This document shows, piece by piece, positions 33,201 through 47,124 of a stretch of DNA of 64,000 nucleotides. The first letter of the stretch is position 1, and every line of letters begins with the position of its first letter. The notes under the pieces were generated by a model. The model did no database searches. It was given only the letters and a program-made list of their open reading frames with translations, and was not told where the DNA came from. Origin of the DNA: Haematococcus lacustris (Eukaryota > Chlorophyta > Chlorophyceae > Chlamydomonadales > Haematococcaceae); NCBI GenBank assembly GCA_030144725.1, contig JASKMD010000026.1:2383628-2447627 (forward strand), written 5' to 3'. The translations under genes and the position numbers were made by a program.

Positions 33201-36200
33201 GCATTGACAAAGAACACCACGAGCTGCTGGGATATATCATCTGCTTCCTCCTCCAGCTGCATGGCACACAAGGCACACAATGCGCATCAGTGATTTTTTT
33301 TGGGGGGCACACACTACTGTGCTTCAGCAGGCACTGGGCCGCTTCCTCGGAGGCATTGCGCCACTAGGCTCATATCAGCTAACACCTGCTGAGCTCCTAA
33401 TTATACCCAGGAGGCGATGTCACTCGTTCTCGCACACCCAAAGGGCACTCCGACCAAAGGGCAAAGGGCACTCCAAGTCAGCGCGTGACTGTCAGCACCG
33501 CTCTGTGACACTCCAGCATGCATCTTTGTGTAGTGCATCTTTGTGACAGTGACAGCATGCACAAGCAACCGCCTTGCACGGACCCACCTGAGGTGTAAGC
33601 AAGTACAGTGCACTATGGGGTCATGGTAGCGGCTGTCTAAGGGAGACTAAGGGAGGCACCCCAATAACTGTTGGGCGCGGTGAGGCTTAATGATTCTGTG
33701 TGCATACAGTAACTCCTGTGCATGGTGGCATGGATTGGGTTGCCAAGATCTGTTGACTGCTCTATAGGCGGCTGTCTAAGGGAGACGTTGTGGGGCGCAT
33801 GTTGGACAGCTGCTGATCGGAAAGCAACAGGATAGCAACAGGATAGCAACAGTCAGAGTGAGGCTAGCTGTGTGCAAGGAGGGTGGCATTGCTGTCCTCC
33901 AATGCGCTCACTGCCCCTTGGGTCCTGGCCCCTTGTTCTAAAGGTCGTTTATTGCAGCTAGTCATTGCTGCCACGTGCATGATTTGCATGACTTGGAACA
34001 GCGAAGTGTTCACCTATCGTTGCCCCATGTCCACCTATCGTGATCTACCCAGCTCTGGCCCAACCCCTACTCCTGTGCAAGCAGGGTGTGGAGGCCACCG
34101 AGTGCATCACACCGCTGCTGCAGGGACCGGGTGGCCATTGCTGGGCACATCCGCATGATGCAGCAGGCTAGTGACACGTCGGTGGCGGAGGCCCTGGCCG
34201 CATGCTTGGTGAGTGCAGGGAGTCCCAGTCCTGGGTCAGAGGGCCCTGGCAGCCAGGCAGTTACCCTAACCCTGGCCCAGCCATGCCCAGCCCCAGCCCC
34301 AGCCGAGTTCCTTGCAGCCTGGCAGTACCGATGGCCCTCCGCCCAAGTAATGTCCTTAGCCAGGACTGGGTTCAGTGACCCTGACTTGTGGCTTTGTGTT
34401 GAGCAAACCCCTTAGGGTTGTCTGCTGGGGCTGGGCCTTGCGGTGTGTGATAGTGCTACTGCTGGGCGTAGGGTTCAACCAGCAGGTGGGTGTGCACCTC
34501 ACACAGCTGGCAGAAACAGGCAGCTTAACAGGGATGGAGAGTACATCAAGTAGGGAAACAAACAGCAAGGTATCTGGCCAGCATGGATTGATTAATAACA
34601 CGGCGGTTAGAGGACTCAGCACTGTCATGGCAGCGCAAGTAGGGTATGCAGTGTGGGCTCATCGGTTCGCTAGCTCAAGGTACCAGGCCAGCACCCGCCA
34701 TGAGCAACTATCCCTACCTGTCCCTCAGGCTTGAGATACAGGCCACACTGTTCGAATGCCACCCACATGTCTTTCTTGGAAGCTCCCTGCCAGGCAGTTT
34801 GAGATGAATGGGGTTCGCAATCGAACCCAGATCCTGCTAGAAGCAGTCATTGAACACCCTGCTTAAGTGCAGCAATGGAGACGCTTGAGACACACACCTT
34901 CATTGCGTGTGCTATGCTGCACCCGCCACACAGACCTGACCTTGAGCTTGCCTGCCACCCTGACCCCTGGCCCTCCGCCCCTACCACCTGCACCCTGTCC
35001 CCCTAATCCTTCATGGCGCATGCTGCGTGGGGCTCCACGACTGACGCTCCATGGCCTATGCATGTGGCTGCTCCAGCCTGTTGTTTACCAGCAATTTCTT
35101 TGCTGCAGCAATGCCAGCTGGCCAGTGCCATGTGCTGCTGCTGATGGTGACGGTGCCGGCTGTCCCAGGACTGCTATGCGATGATCGATGAGGCTGAGCA
35201 GGAGCGGCTGTCAGCCATTCTGGCGGGCGACTGGGGCAGTGAGGCGTACTATGCTAAGGAGATCAGCAGCCTGCTGGACGTGTGCAGCCGGAGGGTGGAC
35301 CGTGTGACTGCGCATGTGCTGCAACACTCTGATGAGCATGCGAATGAGAAGGGGGAGGTGCTGCTGGGCGTCAACCAGGTGGGCAGGCAGGAGGGCAGAA
35401 AGGAGGAAGGCTACTAGGCAGAGAGAGGGCAATCAGACTGCAATGGGTCGGGCTGGCCAGCCTTCCAAGCTTCTCCTGCCACAGGACTAGGACAACCACA
35501 GGCGAGGACTGGTCAATGAGGGTGCCATAGGGTTGGTTCGCACTGCACCCTTGCTTTCACTTGCCATCAAGCAGCATTCAAAGCATGGCCCAATGCTCCG
35601 CACCTGGTGCTGAAGTGTGTGAGTGTTGTCGTCACCACCGAAGGTGTCATCATCATGGCGGTGGCATCATGTTCGCAGGGTTCAGGCATCGTCACCCAAT
35701 ACTGCCCACCCAACGCTTCAGCCCATGTGTGCACCACCCACATGCCTACCTGGCCACCTGGCACCCCTCTCACCTTGTGGTGTGATAGTGTGGGGGGTGC
35801 TCTAGTGACTTGCTTGACAACGCACGGCTTGCATGCTACCTGCCTGGCTGCAGGGCAGCTTGCAGTGGGCGCTGTGGGTGAATATCAGCAAGAACCCCCG
35901 ACTTAAGGCCGTGGAGATGATGGCACTGCAAATGGTGGTGGAGATCCCAAAGCAAATCGCTCTGGCGTCTGTCGCGTTGCGCGTGTTTAAAACAGAAAAG
36001 GTGCCTACCTCAACGTCAGTGCACCTTCCTGTCGACCTGCCTGCCTGCCCGCCTGCCAGCCCTGCCTGCTTGCCTGCTCTTGTGGCCTCATGACCACCTA
36101 GGCCCATATCTATCAGCCTGCTGGCCTGATTGGCTTGCTGTCAGGCTGCTTGACCACTGCTCCTCACCAGATCTTCTTTCCTCCCTCCCTCCCCCTTTGC

Positions 36201-38383
36201 CTAGCACGCTGCCCGGCTGCCAGTCGCACTAATCCTCCTTCCCATCCCAAGGCGTACTTGGGCCTTGGCATGTATGGCCTGTCTGCCTGCCGCCCTTATC
36301 TCCCAGTCACAGGCTGAGGCGTGGCTCACTTTGCCCCAACATGCCCTCGCCCACCTTACTGCTCCAATTCATGTGATGCATGCATGCGACCATGACATAT
36401 GTAATGTGTACCAAATCATGATTTTGCTGTGAGTAGGCAAATGCCATAAAATGCTGCTGCTGAAGATGATGATGATGATGATGTGGATGAGCAGGATGAG
36501 AATGATGAGGAGTGAGTATCAGCAGGCCGGGCAGGTGGGTGCCATTTGCCTACCCTGCTGAACCCGCCACACTCCTGCAGGATGAGTTTTTCAGTGCCTG
36601 CCGCAATGAGTTCATGGCTGTGGGAGGGGTCATCTTTGTGGACCTGCTGGCGTTGCCACCCCCAGCCAAGCACGTCAAGCACTGGGTACTCCGGCAGGTG
36701 TGGGAGGGGAGGGGCCAGGGTCCACCAGCCCTGCTGCTCAACCCTGCTGCCTGGCTAAGCAGCTGGCTACCTGCTGAGCTGGCTGCTAGGCTGACTGACT
36801 GGCTGGCATTGCTGGTCCTGCACTCCTCCACTCCCTGGTGTGGGAGGGAGGGGCCAGGTTCCAATGCAGTCTGACACCCAGGTGCAGTCGCAGAGTCCCA
36901 GCACCATCACCATCACCATCAGCACCACCACTATGACCACCAGCACCACCAGCACCAGTATCACCAGCACCAGTATCAACACCACATCCACCAACAGCAG
37001 CACTAACTCAACGCAGTCTGACACCCAGGTGCAGTCACAGAGTCCTATAGAGTATTTGACGGCTCAATGGTGTTGAGCAACAACAACACCAGTGACTCAG
37101 TGAGGGACCACCATCCCTTAACATTGAATGCGTGCCAGTCTATACTACAGACTCTGTAGGCGTGTGTTGCTATTGATGCTGTCGCTGTCGCTGTTGCTGC
37201 TGCTGTTGCTGGCGTCCTTGTCACGCACTGGATGAGCCGGTAGCCACACCTGCACCTGGTTGCCTGTTCAGCCTGAGGCAGGTGCTGTCTTGCCTGTTCA
37301 GGACCCACTGCTGGGTATGGTAGCCCATAGGCCATCCAGAAGCACACTTGTGCTTTCTTCCCCTACTGGCCTGCCTGCCCTGCCTTGCTGAGCGCCTGCC
37401 CGCCTGCCCACCCACCTGACTACTCCTTGGCCTGACCGACTGGCTGATCGTGACCTGAGCTACCTGCCCACCTTCCTGCCTGCTGCAGGTCACAGCCTTG
37501 GCCAGCAATGTGCAACGCATCCCCTATCCCATCCCACCTGCGGGCACTGACCCTGCCACCTACAGGTGTGTGTCTGTTGTCAATTGTCAGCCTCAGGACC
37601 GTGGCACTCTTCCAATGTTACTGTCGCGGGATGCATGGCCAGACTGCACGTACTTGGCCCTCAGACACGGGCTGACAAGGCAGCACGGTGCGGCGTCTGT
37701 CCAGGCTACTGCAGCCTGTTGTCTGGGTTTGCAGTTGGGGCCATGTCCACCCTCCTTACCAAGGGCCTTGCACCTAGCTGACAAGGAACGCTCAGTGAGG
37801 TGTCTAGGCAAAAGCATCGCAGCGACAGACCTGCCCCTGCCCCTGCCTGCCTCTGCCCCTGCCCACCTGCACCTCTGCCCTTATGTGATCGAGCTTGACC
37901 TTCCAGGCTGATCAAGGCCACTGCACCTTGAAACCGTGTGCCCAGGTCAGAGGAGGAGCCCCCGCCACTGGGCTTTGCCTACCCGTACCAGCAGGATATT
38001 GTGCTGCTGGAGGGTGCCCAGACCACGGTAGGCTGCAGAGGGCTGGACCACCATCTGACCTGAGATCATAGGCAAAGGCTAGCCCAGTGTTGGTGGCAGT
38101 GTTGGCGGCAGTGTTGGTGGCTGTGTTGGCGGCAGTGGGGAGGGCCAGAACCAAGTGCTGATTTGCTGCCTTACCCTGCCAATAGCAAGTGCTGAGTTAC
38201 TGCCCTACCCTGCCCAAAACCAAGCGCTGAGCTGCTGTCCACTGACACCCTGAGCCTGGCTCGCTACATGATAACTAGACAGTTGTGTGGCAATGTTCAG
38301 TGTAGAATTGTCCAGCCATTTAAGCTGCTGAGTGATCAACTGTGCTGATACACAGCCTTGACAATCAGCCAGCCTGCTGCTTG

Positions 38384-38419
<36 letters not shown>

Positions 38420-40229
38420 GCTCCTGACAGGTGGGGTGGTGGAGCCCTGATGCCCAGGCCTGGAGCACCGAGGGCGTGACAGACATCACCCTGGATGCCT
38501 CCTCCTCCTCCCTCTCCTTCCACACAACACATATCGGTGCTCTGGCTGTCATCCAAAGCCGAGCTCTCCTCATGCCATATGCATCGTGGAGCGTCAGGCC
38601 CACAGGGGGCATGAATGGTCGCACAGCCGCTGTGACACTCCAGTGCCAGACGCTGGCACAGCCCCTCGTGGTGGAGGTGGGTGCAGTGTGTGCAAGTGGG
38701 TGTACACCCGTAACGTTATGCATGGAGGGAGGCGGTTGACGTCGCCGCCAGTGAGCGTGTGAGAGGTTGGATGCCGCAGCAATGCAGGTGATGGTCACTC
38801 GCAGGGTCCGCGACGCAGAGGCAGCTGCAATTGGCATCGCAGTCATCACAACTTGTCGTTGAGCCCAGCGGCTGCCTCGCAAATGCAACCGCCTTGCCCG
38901 CAATGTTTGTCTGTTGTGGTCTGCAGGTGGGTCCCGGATATGCGACTTTGCTGTCGCCCAGCGATATCCCGGCGCTTCAGCCGTTGCTGGGCCAGCAGCA
39001 CCAGCCCGAGCAGCTGTTGCTGGCGCTGAGTCGGAAGGGCCTGCACCTGCTGCCCGAGGACCGCGACGCGCCCGTGTGCGGCATGGCCATCAAGCAGCGC
39101 GACGTGGAGGTGGCCATGTGCGATGACCTGGCGCTGCTGGCGGGCGTGTGTCTCATAGCGCGCAGGTGCGACACGCAGCGTCGGCTGCAGGCATGTCCTG
39201 CCTGTTGCACCGCTGAATGCCGCAGCCGATGCCGTATGCCGTATGCCGCAGCCGATGGAACCAGGCAGGCGCTGGTGTGGACGAGTGCATCGCTCGCATC
39301 AGCGAGGTCGCTGATTGGGAGGCTGGCGGGCGCACGGAGCTACGGCACGTGGAGCGAGTGTTTGCCAAGGAGCGGGAGGACGGAGAGAGGCGTGTGCTGG
39401 CTGTCATCCGGCGCGGCAAACGTGTGAGTGACATGCGCTTCTGCTTCCCGCTCCTAGCCCTGCCGTCAGTCCGAGGTGGTGTGATGATCACATCGCATCA
39501 GGCCGACGTACTGCAAAGCCGATGTGTGTCATTGTTGTGCGCGATGTAGGGCGTGGCCTTCACGGACGCTCTAGACAAACGCGAGCAGTACCCAGCTTTG
39601 CCAGGCCACGAGACCGTGGAGTCAGTACGAGCCTGCTTCAACGCTGTGTATGGCGAGGTGCGATGCTACCATCGTACTTCAAGCAAGCAACAGGTGCAAG
39701 AAGGTGGCCTGTGTAGCAACAAGCTCATCCAATGCGTCACGTGCAGTTGAGAGGCATCATCATTGTTAGCAGCAGCAAGATAAATGCGGCTGGCAGACTC
39801 ACTCCAGGATTCCCAAGAGGTCACACATTCACAGCCTGCACAACACTTCATTCTTTCACATCCAAATCCCATGCTGCTCAACCACCTACCTAGCTCTTGC
39901 TCTTGTGCGTACCTGGGTAGTCTACCAATAGCTAGACCAATACCAGTTCCTGCCTGCAGGTCCATGCAAGCTTGCTGGCCCTGATGAAGGGTGTTACACC
40001 CAACGCACCAGCCATGTCATCAACCTCTGGGGCCTCTGCTGGCAACAGGCCTGACAGTGCAACCACAGTGCAGCCCACAGCTGGGCAGACCATCCCGCCG
40101 GAGCCCCTTCTGGCGCAGAGGCTGTGCTTGAGCGCGGATGGCCTTGAAATGGTCAGGAACACTGACCCACTCTTCACGCAAGCTTTGGCTCAGATGCTGA
40201 TCCTGCTGCGGGTTTTCAGCTTTAGCTGA
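30285..40229 (+). CDS. DNAI7: DNAI7/IC97 (CASC1), axonemal I1-dynein-associated protein
   Basis: Sixteen exons keep phase throughout: 30285-30378, 30472-30586, 30777-30896, 34124-34208, 34318-34346, 34794-34845, 35169-35378, 35854-36000, 36581-36697, 37489-37565, 37946-38027, 38431-38676, 38927-39165, 39252-39423, 39550-39657, 39960-40229; about 720 residues, close to animal CASC1. Landmarks are MPPKVKKKKKTKEELEEER, a Glu/Arg coiled coil, ALWVNISKNPRLKAVEM, FMAVGGVIFVDLLALPPPAK, WWSPDAQAWSTEGVTDITLD, SRWNQAG and a C-terminus LLRVFSFS. In Chlamydomonas, IC97 is an intermediate chain of inner-arm dynein I1 that binds tubulin and modulates sliding; here it implies motile flagella. Exons 5 and 6 are the least certain, and an acidic exon between 36,001 and 36,580 may be missing. 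The third intron (3.2 kb) holds several transposons. Confidence 0.9.
30965..32463. mobile_element. Pogo/Tc1-mariner-like element with TA duplication
   Basis: Ends are CACAGAAAGGTTCCTAATCTG and the inverse of CAAATTAGGAACCTTTCTGTG; TA flanks both sides (30,963-30,964 and 32,464-32,465), as Tc1/mariner superfamily elements leave. It is 1,499 bp and sits in the third DNAI7 intron. Confidence 0.85.
31611..32111 (-). pseudogene. Pogo-like transposase, N-terminal DNA-binding part
   Basis: About 166 codons on the minus strand. SMAAVAQEHCVPYATLRRVI resembles a Psq-type helix-turn-helix; the following region through GVGVTKTALLAAV to GKAPGKKWRQKFMRH resembles the CENPB-type HTH that ends in a GxxWxxxFMxRH pattern in Pogo/Tigger transposases. 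The frame then hits unrelated AT-rich sequence, and no DDE catalytic domain follows, so this is a truncated transposase in a non-autonomous element. Confidence 0.65.
32520..33395 (-). pseudogene. Fanzor-like element, subfamily A2/A1, C-terminal fragments
   Basis: Minus strand: VVTVDEFCTSRVSSAIN (33,080-33,040), QPCEEEL, then with frameshifts GDCNAALNLQRAGESKWRPP (about 32,840-32,770) and a stop after QQPDAQ. The 3' region with the hairpin CCACCCCTTTATGAGGGTGG (about 32,563-32,582) parallels that at 6.99 kb. At 33,290-33,330 the stop-proximal end of an A1 copy is joined to it, suggesting nesting or recombination. It lies in the third DNAI7 intron. Confidence 0.55.
33885..34131 (+). repeat. Dispersed 250-bp repeat, copy 2
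   Basis: Second copy of the repeat at 24,783-25,030. Similarity runs through the polypyrimidine-poor intron end, the CAG acceptor (34,121-34,123) and the first codons of DNAI7 exon 4. Confidence 0.75.
36001..36580. other. DNAI7 intron with acidic-codon tract
   Basis: At about 36,456-36,511 a GAT-rich tract would read AAAEDDDDDDVDEQDENDE and ends at a GTGAGT-like donor, matching the acidic linker of CASC1. An in-frame TAA just upstream and no AG in between kept me from calling it an exon. Confidence 0.35.
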
Positions 40230-41124
40230 TGGCTCTGTAGCTTTTCGTGCATGGGTGTGCTCTGGTGAGGGGCAGCAGCCTGTAGAAGAGTGATGTGTGA
40301 CAGGCACCACCTGCGCTGTGTTGTCATGTACTCACACCCTCGAGATCCCTACACGACATACACATCACACCACAGGTCACACACTCCTGCTGGTCGGTTA
40401 TCACCATTGCTGCCAAGCACCCTCCAGGCAGCAAACATCATTTCTTCCTTGGTGGCTGGGCTTGCTGTGCATGCAGCCTCTCGGTGCCTACGAACATGCC
40501 TGATGGGTCAGGCAGCTGCCACATGGTGTGGGAAACAGGTGGCATGTCATGCTAGGGTTACGGGCTGACAGGCACCCCATGGCCTGATGCCAGGGAACGT
40601 AACCCACTGTGACAGGTGGCGTTTTATGCTCGGTTGTCATTCCCTGGAACCAATCACCCACTGCTGACAAGGCTATGTTCCTACATGGCATTGTGTACAG
40701 GCTGACAGACACCCTGTAGCAAGTTGGCAAGGCAGTTAGCAAGGCTGACTGCACCACCCATGTCCGTCGCCAGTTGATGCGGCAGGTTGCCTCTGACTGT
40801 GGTTGGATTGGAGCATGCTGACGTTGATGCCGCAGTGTGCCCCATGGCTGGGGAGGAAGCTGAGAAAGGTGTAAGCGGTTGTCTCACGATGTATCCTTAA
40901 CTCCCCCAAGTTGCTTGAAAAGGCCACCGCCCGTCTTTATGCACATCATGTGATGGCTAAGAACAAGCAGAAGGGCACCGACAAGCAAAAGAAGGGCCCG
41001 GCAAAGAAACTGAAAGGCTTGTGTCCCTAGCCGACTGCGAGCTACGTGAGTTACGCGCTGTGTAATAACCCGTCGCTCCTGTTGGTTTCATCTCAGCGTC
41101 TCGCTCGCCTCAAGAAGCACAACT
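40230..41124. other. DNAI7 3' flank and unidentified exon-like fragments
   Basis: TGTAA occurs at 40,870-40,874. A Lys-rich frame follows (MAKNKQKGTDKQKKGPAKKL, about 40,953), ending in a stop near 41,030. At 41,101 an exon-like segment (RLARLKKHN) is cut by the E1 insertion and continues beyond it at 44,122 (YRSAGMAGKRKDAG, stop). The gene is not recognised. Confidence 0.35.
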
Positions 41125-44121
41125 GGTCACCCCCGCCATTGGCTGCACCCCCATGGCTCAAGAGATAACATCTAACTCATTTCTGCACGGATGAGGTCGC
41201 CGATTGGTGCGATGAGCTGGTGATGGTCTAACTAGAGAGCAGCCAGCCCGAGGGGTTTGCCGGGTGGCTGGCCCCCAACACGCGACGTGTTCTGAAGCAT
41301 CGCACACACATTAAGCGACGACTATAGGCAGCCTGGACCCAATTCGGCGTGAATGGCGCATCCTGACTGGACATGCCAACTTTTTAGGTTAGCACGCAAC
41401 AGTGTTGCAACGTCCCAGCACGCATCGAGACCCTCTCTGAAGCACACCTGCTGCTTCCCGGCCTGCTCCCTTGCCCCCAACTCTAATGTGTCACCTTTGA
41501 TCATCAAACGACGCCCCGGCAGGTCGAAGGCATTGCGGATTTGCCAATGGATGGGAGCGTGACCGCGACGGCGATTTGCTGCTGAACACAGGTGCAGGCT
41601 ACATGTGGCAGCAATAATGTGGTTGCACAAGATGATTAAGTCAGTTGTGCCTGTGGCTTCTGAGCAACAACGATCGACAAGAATTACTTAAAAATATGCA
41701 GAAACTGAGCTTGTCAAGGTGCTTGCCGCTGTGCAGGCCAGTAAACGCCATGGTTGGCAAGAAAAGGGGAGTACAGGCTAAATGTTCCAATGTGCAGAAA
41801 GCGAGGGAGGTTATGGCACAGCGCAGGGCTGCTGAGGCTGAGGCCAAGGCCCAGGCTCTTGCCGCTGAGGCTGAGGCCAAAGCACAGGCTGATGCTGGTG
41901 CTTATGAGGCACAGTTGCACCAGCTGCAGGCTGACCTGCAGCAGAGGGAGCAGCAAGTTGCTGACACCCAGCGCTTGCAACATGCACAGCAACAGATGCA
42001 TGACATCCAGCGGGAAGAAATTCAACGCAAGGAGCAGCAGGTGGTAGAGCAGCAGCACCAGTTGCAGCAGCAGCAGGCCGACTTGCACCTGAGGGAGCAG
42101 CAGGTGGCTGAGCAGCACCAACTGCAGCAGCAGCAGCAGGCAGACATGCACCTGAGGGAGCAGCAGGTGACGGAGCAGCATCACCAACTGCAGCAACAGC
42201 AGGCAGACGTGCTCCTGAGGGAGCGGCAGGTGGCTGAGCAGCATCACCAACTGCAGCAGCAGCAGCAGGCAGACAGGCTCTTGAGGGAGAAGCATGTGGC
42301 AGAGCAGCAGCACCAGCTGCAGTTGCAGCAGCAGCTTAACAGGTTGCAGCAACAGCTCGAGGCACAAAGTGGGGCTGAATTGCAACGCCAGGTGCAGCAG
42401 CAGCTGGCAGTACAACAACACTTGTTGCAGCAGCAGCATGCAGACCTGCTACTGAAGCAGCAGCATGTGGAGAAGCAGCTGCAAGAGGCTGCAGACCAGC
42501 AGGGTGTCAGCACCAACCACCCCCTCCCAGACCATCCTACATGCTCTCCCCTCCTCCCTGGGTCCCTCAGGTCACCCCTCTTCAAGCGCTTACGCCAAGA
42601 CACAACACAAGCGCCCATGCCAAGGTACGCAGTTCCCATGCATGACCTCCCAAGCACCCACCACCACACCTCCCACTGAAACCATTCTGGGATGCATGTG
42701 TGCATGTGCAGGCATCATAGTGTGGCCCATGCATTGCGCATCCCTGGGCTGCCCTACTCAGCTGTGGTGGGTGCCCACCAAAGCCGGTCGCTTGCAACAG
42801 CGCCCCCTCCCCCTCAGCCCAGGCCAGCGCAGCAAGCACAGCCCAACCCAACCCAGTCACCGCCCTCCATCCCTTCCTGCCTGCCACCACCACCCCTACA
42901 TGGGGGCACAGCCAGTGGGTTGGCCGTGAGGGCCTGGGGGCAGGCATTGACGGAGTTCTTTAGCGCATGCAGCATGCCTAGGGATCTATGGGTCCCCTAC
43001 GCTGCTAGTCGTCTCACGGGGGGTGCAGAGGTGTGGTGGTTCCACCAGGTGTTTAACAACACCCCCGAGGCCACGTGCTGGATGGCCTTTGTGGGAGGGC
43101 TGTGTGAGCATTACACCCCCGCTAAAGAGCAAGCATGGCTGCCAGCCGCGCAGACTTGTGCATGCAGCACGTGCATGAGTGTGCCATGCCTGCCATGCAT
43201 GAAGCCTGACACCACCACCCCACTTAAGCCCATGCCCATGTTTCAAGACACTGTAAAGGAGGTGAGGGAGGACGAAGAGTGTTATGCATTGTTGATGTTG
43301 TTCCATTCCGACTTGCTGCATGATGAGGTGTGTTTTGGCAAACTGACCAACAAACACTGTGAACGATATCGCATGCACATGGGGTGGAAGAGGGAAGAGG
43401 GACGTCGGGAGTTGCGTCGTTGGGTGCTGAGAGAGCTGCAAAGTGAGGAGCTGGAGGCTGAATATGAGGCGGACAATTGTTGGGGCTGGGTGTAAGGTTC
43501 ACGGGGGTCTACTTTGGAGCAAAACAAACGGTGTAATGTGCATGGGGGTCTACTTTGAAGCATCACAAGCGGCCCGTACATGATGACAGCGCGTTTCTGT
43601 GTAATAGACACGTTAAGAACCCACACAAGGAGCCGCACAGTATTGGCAGTTTATCATTTGACGTCCTGGTTGGACAGTTACGGCGGCTGGAAAAGTGCCC
43701 ATTTCGAGGCAATTTGACCCGAAGTGGCGTAACACGAGTTGCACGCTGTTCGGGTGCAGGGACAGGCCACAAGCCGTACCATTACTCTTAAACATCTCAT
43801 CAGCACTAGCACTAGCACTAGAACACATGACAGGGGGGGTCCTGCGCCCGACAAAAATTCAAAAAATAAATCCCCGTCCATGTCGCTGGGTCACTGAGCG
43901 CGATAGCTGTTCTCTTATCACAGCCCCACTAAGTAGACTATTCCAACACAGCGCGACCTAATCTCTCAGCACCCCCGCCCGCCCCGGCACAGGTGCACAT
44001 CAGCCCGAGCAGCCCGCTAGCTTCGCTTTGATGAGCTGTACCGCCCTGTGCAAAAATCGCTGTGAAACTCTTAAAGACCAGTCGGAGTTTATCAGGGGTG
44101 CAGCCAATGGCGGGGGTGACC
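41125..44121 (+). mobile_element. GGTCACCCC-family TIR element with coding gene (E1)
   Basis: The ends are GGTCACCCCCGCCATTGG and its inverse, with about 27 bp of perfect terminal repeat; AACT flanks both sides (41,121-41,124 and 44,122-44,125). It is 2,997 bp, with a 0.6-kb left region and a 0.6-kb right region conserved in the related element at 49.6-54.6 kb, and one spliced gene in the middle. No DDE transposase was recognised. Confidence 0.85.
41750..43495 (+). CDS. Coiled-coil plus Gag-like protein of TIR element E1
   Basis: Exons 41750-42624 and 42712-43495 (donor GTACGC, acceptor GTGCAG) keep phase and give 552 residues; without splicing an in-frame TGA at 42,677 would stop it. Residues about 15-250 form a long Gln/Glu-rich coiled coil with a repeated QQADxxLREQQVAEQHHQL-type unit. 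A Pro-rich linker follows, then AWGQALTEFFSACSMPRDLW, VPYAASRLTGGAEVWW and FVGGLCEHYTPAKEQ. This resembles the capsid-like Gag domain of algal Ty3-type elements (…WVPFAASQLTG…WW…FT PANE). The C-terminal part is acidic and Arg-rich. No zinc knuckle, protease or polymerase is present. Why a TIR element carries a Gag-like gene is unclear; capture of a retroelement gene is one explanation. Confidence 0.6.
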
Positions 44122-44125
44122 AACT

Positions 44126-44920
44126 ACAGGAGCGCCGGAATGGCTGGGAAACGAAAAGACGCCGGGTAAAGCCTTGTGTGTCCCCGCACTGTTCGTGTCA
44201 CCGCATTGTGTCCTGCCCTGTCAAAGTGGCCTGTCAAAGTGTTAATTGTGCTTGGCCGCAGGTAATCACCGTCCCGGGTGGCGCTGTGTTGCGCGGCTGC
44301 AAGAAGACCAAGCGCAAGTTGATGGCGCACCTCCAGCTGCGGGCTTTGGTGCACTCCCAGCTCCGCGTCATCGCTTCCCTGTTTGTGTTGAGGATCTTCC
44401 TGACGTGCCTGGGAGGCTACCCCACCACGGGATAGGCCTGTGCACCCCCCCTCCCTCCCTCCCCCCGCGTGCCCGTGCCCCCACTCCCCCCACGTGTCCC
44501 TGCCCAGCCTGCCCCTGCCCAGCCCGCCAGCGATTCTGACTCCGAGTCAGACTGTGACTCTGAGCCGGAGTTACAGTCTGACTCGGAGCCAGGTGGCCGT
44601 GTCTCCGCAGCTGCCTCAGCCAGTCACGAAGCCCACCCCCACACACGCAAATTAGTGCACAACTATCGATTTTGAGGGGGTGTTTTATGTACACGGTTCG
44701 CCTCGGAATGAGACTATTGGCCCATGCCCACCAACATCGTGAAAAACCTCGTAGTAATCAGCGAATTTCGTGAATTACATAACTAAATATTTAGTTACCC
44801 TCTTTTAAAGCTACTCCTTATAGTGCAGTACTGCACCATATCTAATGCCGCAACAATGCACCAAACCTCATCGTGAAAAACTGCACCATATACAGTCTAG
44901 TAGTTTTGTGATGTAATAAA
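44126..44920 (+). other. Unidentified exon-like fragments
   Basis: After a possible acceptor near 44,261 a frame reads VITVPGGAVLRGCKKTKRKL and ends in a stop at 44,435. A second frame (44,520-44,675) is acidic (SDSDSESDCDSEPELQSDSE). Neither is recognised; both may belong to the gene interrupted by E1. Confidence 0.3.
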
Positions 44921-45054
44921 TAGGGACCGTCCCGACCCATCTAACGTTAGACTATATTAGACGATTCTAACGTTAGATTGGCTTGCTAGATCTAGTCTAA
45001 CCATCTAATCTAACGTTAGATCTACGTAGATCTACGTAGATGGGACGATCCCTA
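44921..45054. mobile_element. hAT-like MITE with 8-bp duplication
   Basis: GTAATAAA at 44,913-44,920 and 45,055-45,062 flanks a 134-bp palindromic element with termini TAGGGACCGTCCC and, inverted, TAGGGATCGTCCC. Internal inverted copies of CTAACGTTAG make it highly self-complementary. An 8-bp duplication with TAGGG ends fits the hAT superfamily. Confidence 0.85.
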
Positions 45055-45420
45055 GTAATAAAGTAGTTATGTTGGTAATTCATTGGTATTTTACTGGTTT
45101 GGAGATTGTTGTTTGTTTGGATCACATTGGTTCTCATGGTGTAGTACTGCACCTGTCACTAGTGCACTACTACAATGCACCCAATTGTGCTACACTGCAC
45201 CACACCGAGTGGTACAACACACCACCTTAGCGATATCTCACCAACCATGCATATTTATGAATTTTCGTTCAAACCCCAATCTTACAACCACGTCATATGG
45301 CTATGTGCAAAATCTCAAGCCGCGAAAAATGCTGTTACTAATTTGCCTGAGTGCCAAGGCATTGCAGCGCCCGTCTGGCAGCCCTTGCGCCCGCAGCACC
45401 CACAGGGCCTCCCTTGCCCC

Positions 45421-47110
<1,690 letters not shown>

Positions 47111-47124
47111 CGCTTCAGGGTGGT

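Noticed and set aside
34808..34832. Hairpin GGGTTCGCAATCGAACCC resembling a tRNA T-arm
   Set aside because: The stem is too long, the loop lacks the T-arm pattern, and no other tRNA arms flank it; it lies within a phase-consistent DNAI7 exon.
42692..43495. Gag-like frame as a separate gene starting at Met 42,692
   Set aside because: It is in the same frame as the coiled-coil ORF, and a GT-AG intron (42,625-42,711) removes the only stop between them, so a single spliced gene is the better reading.
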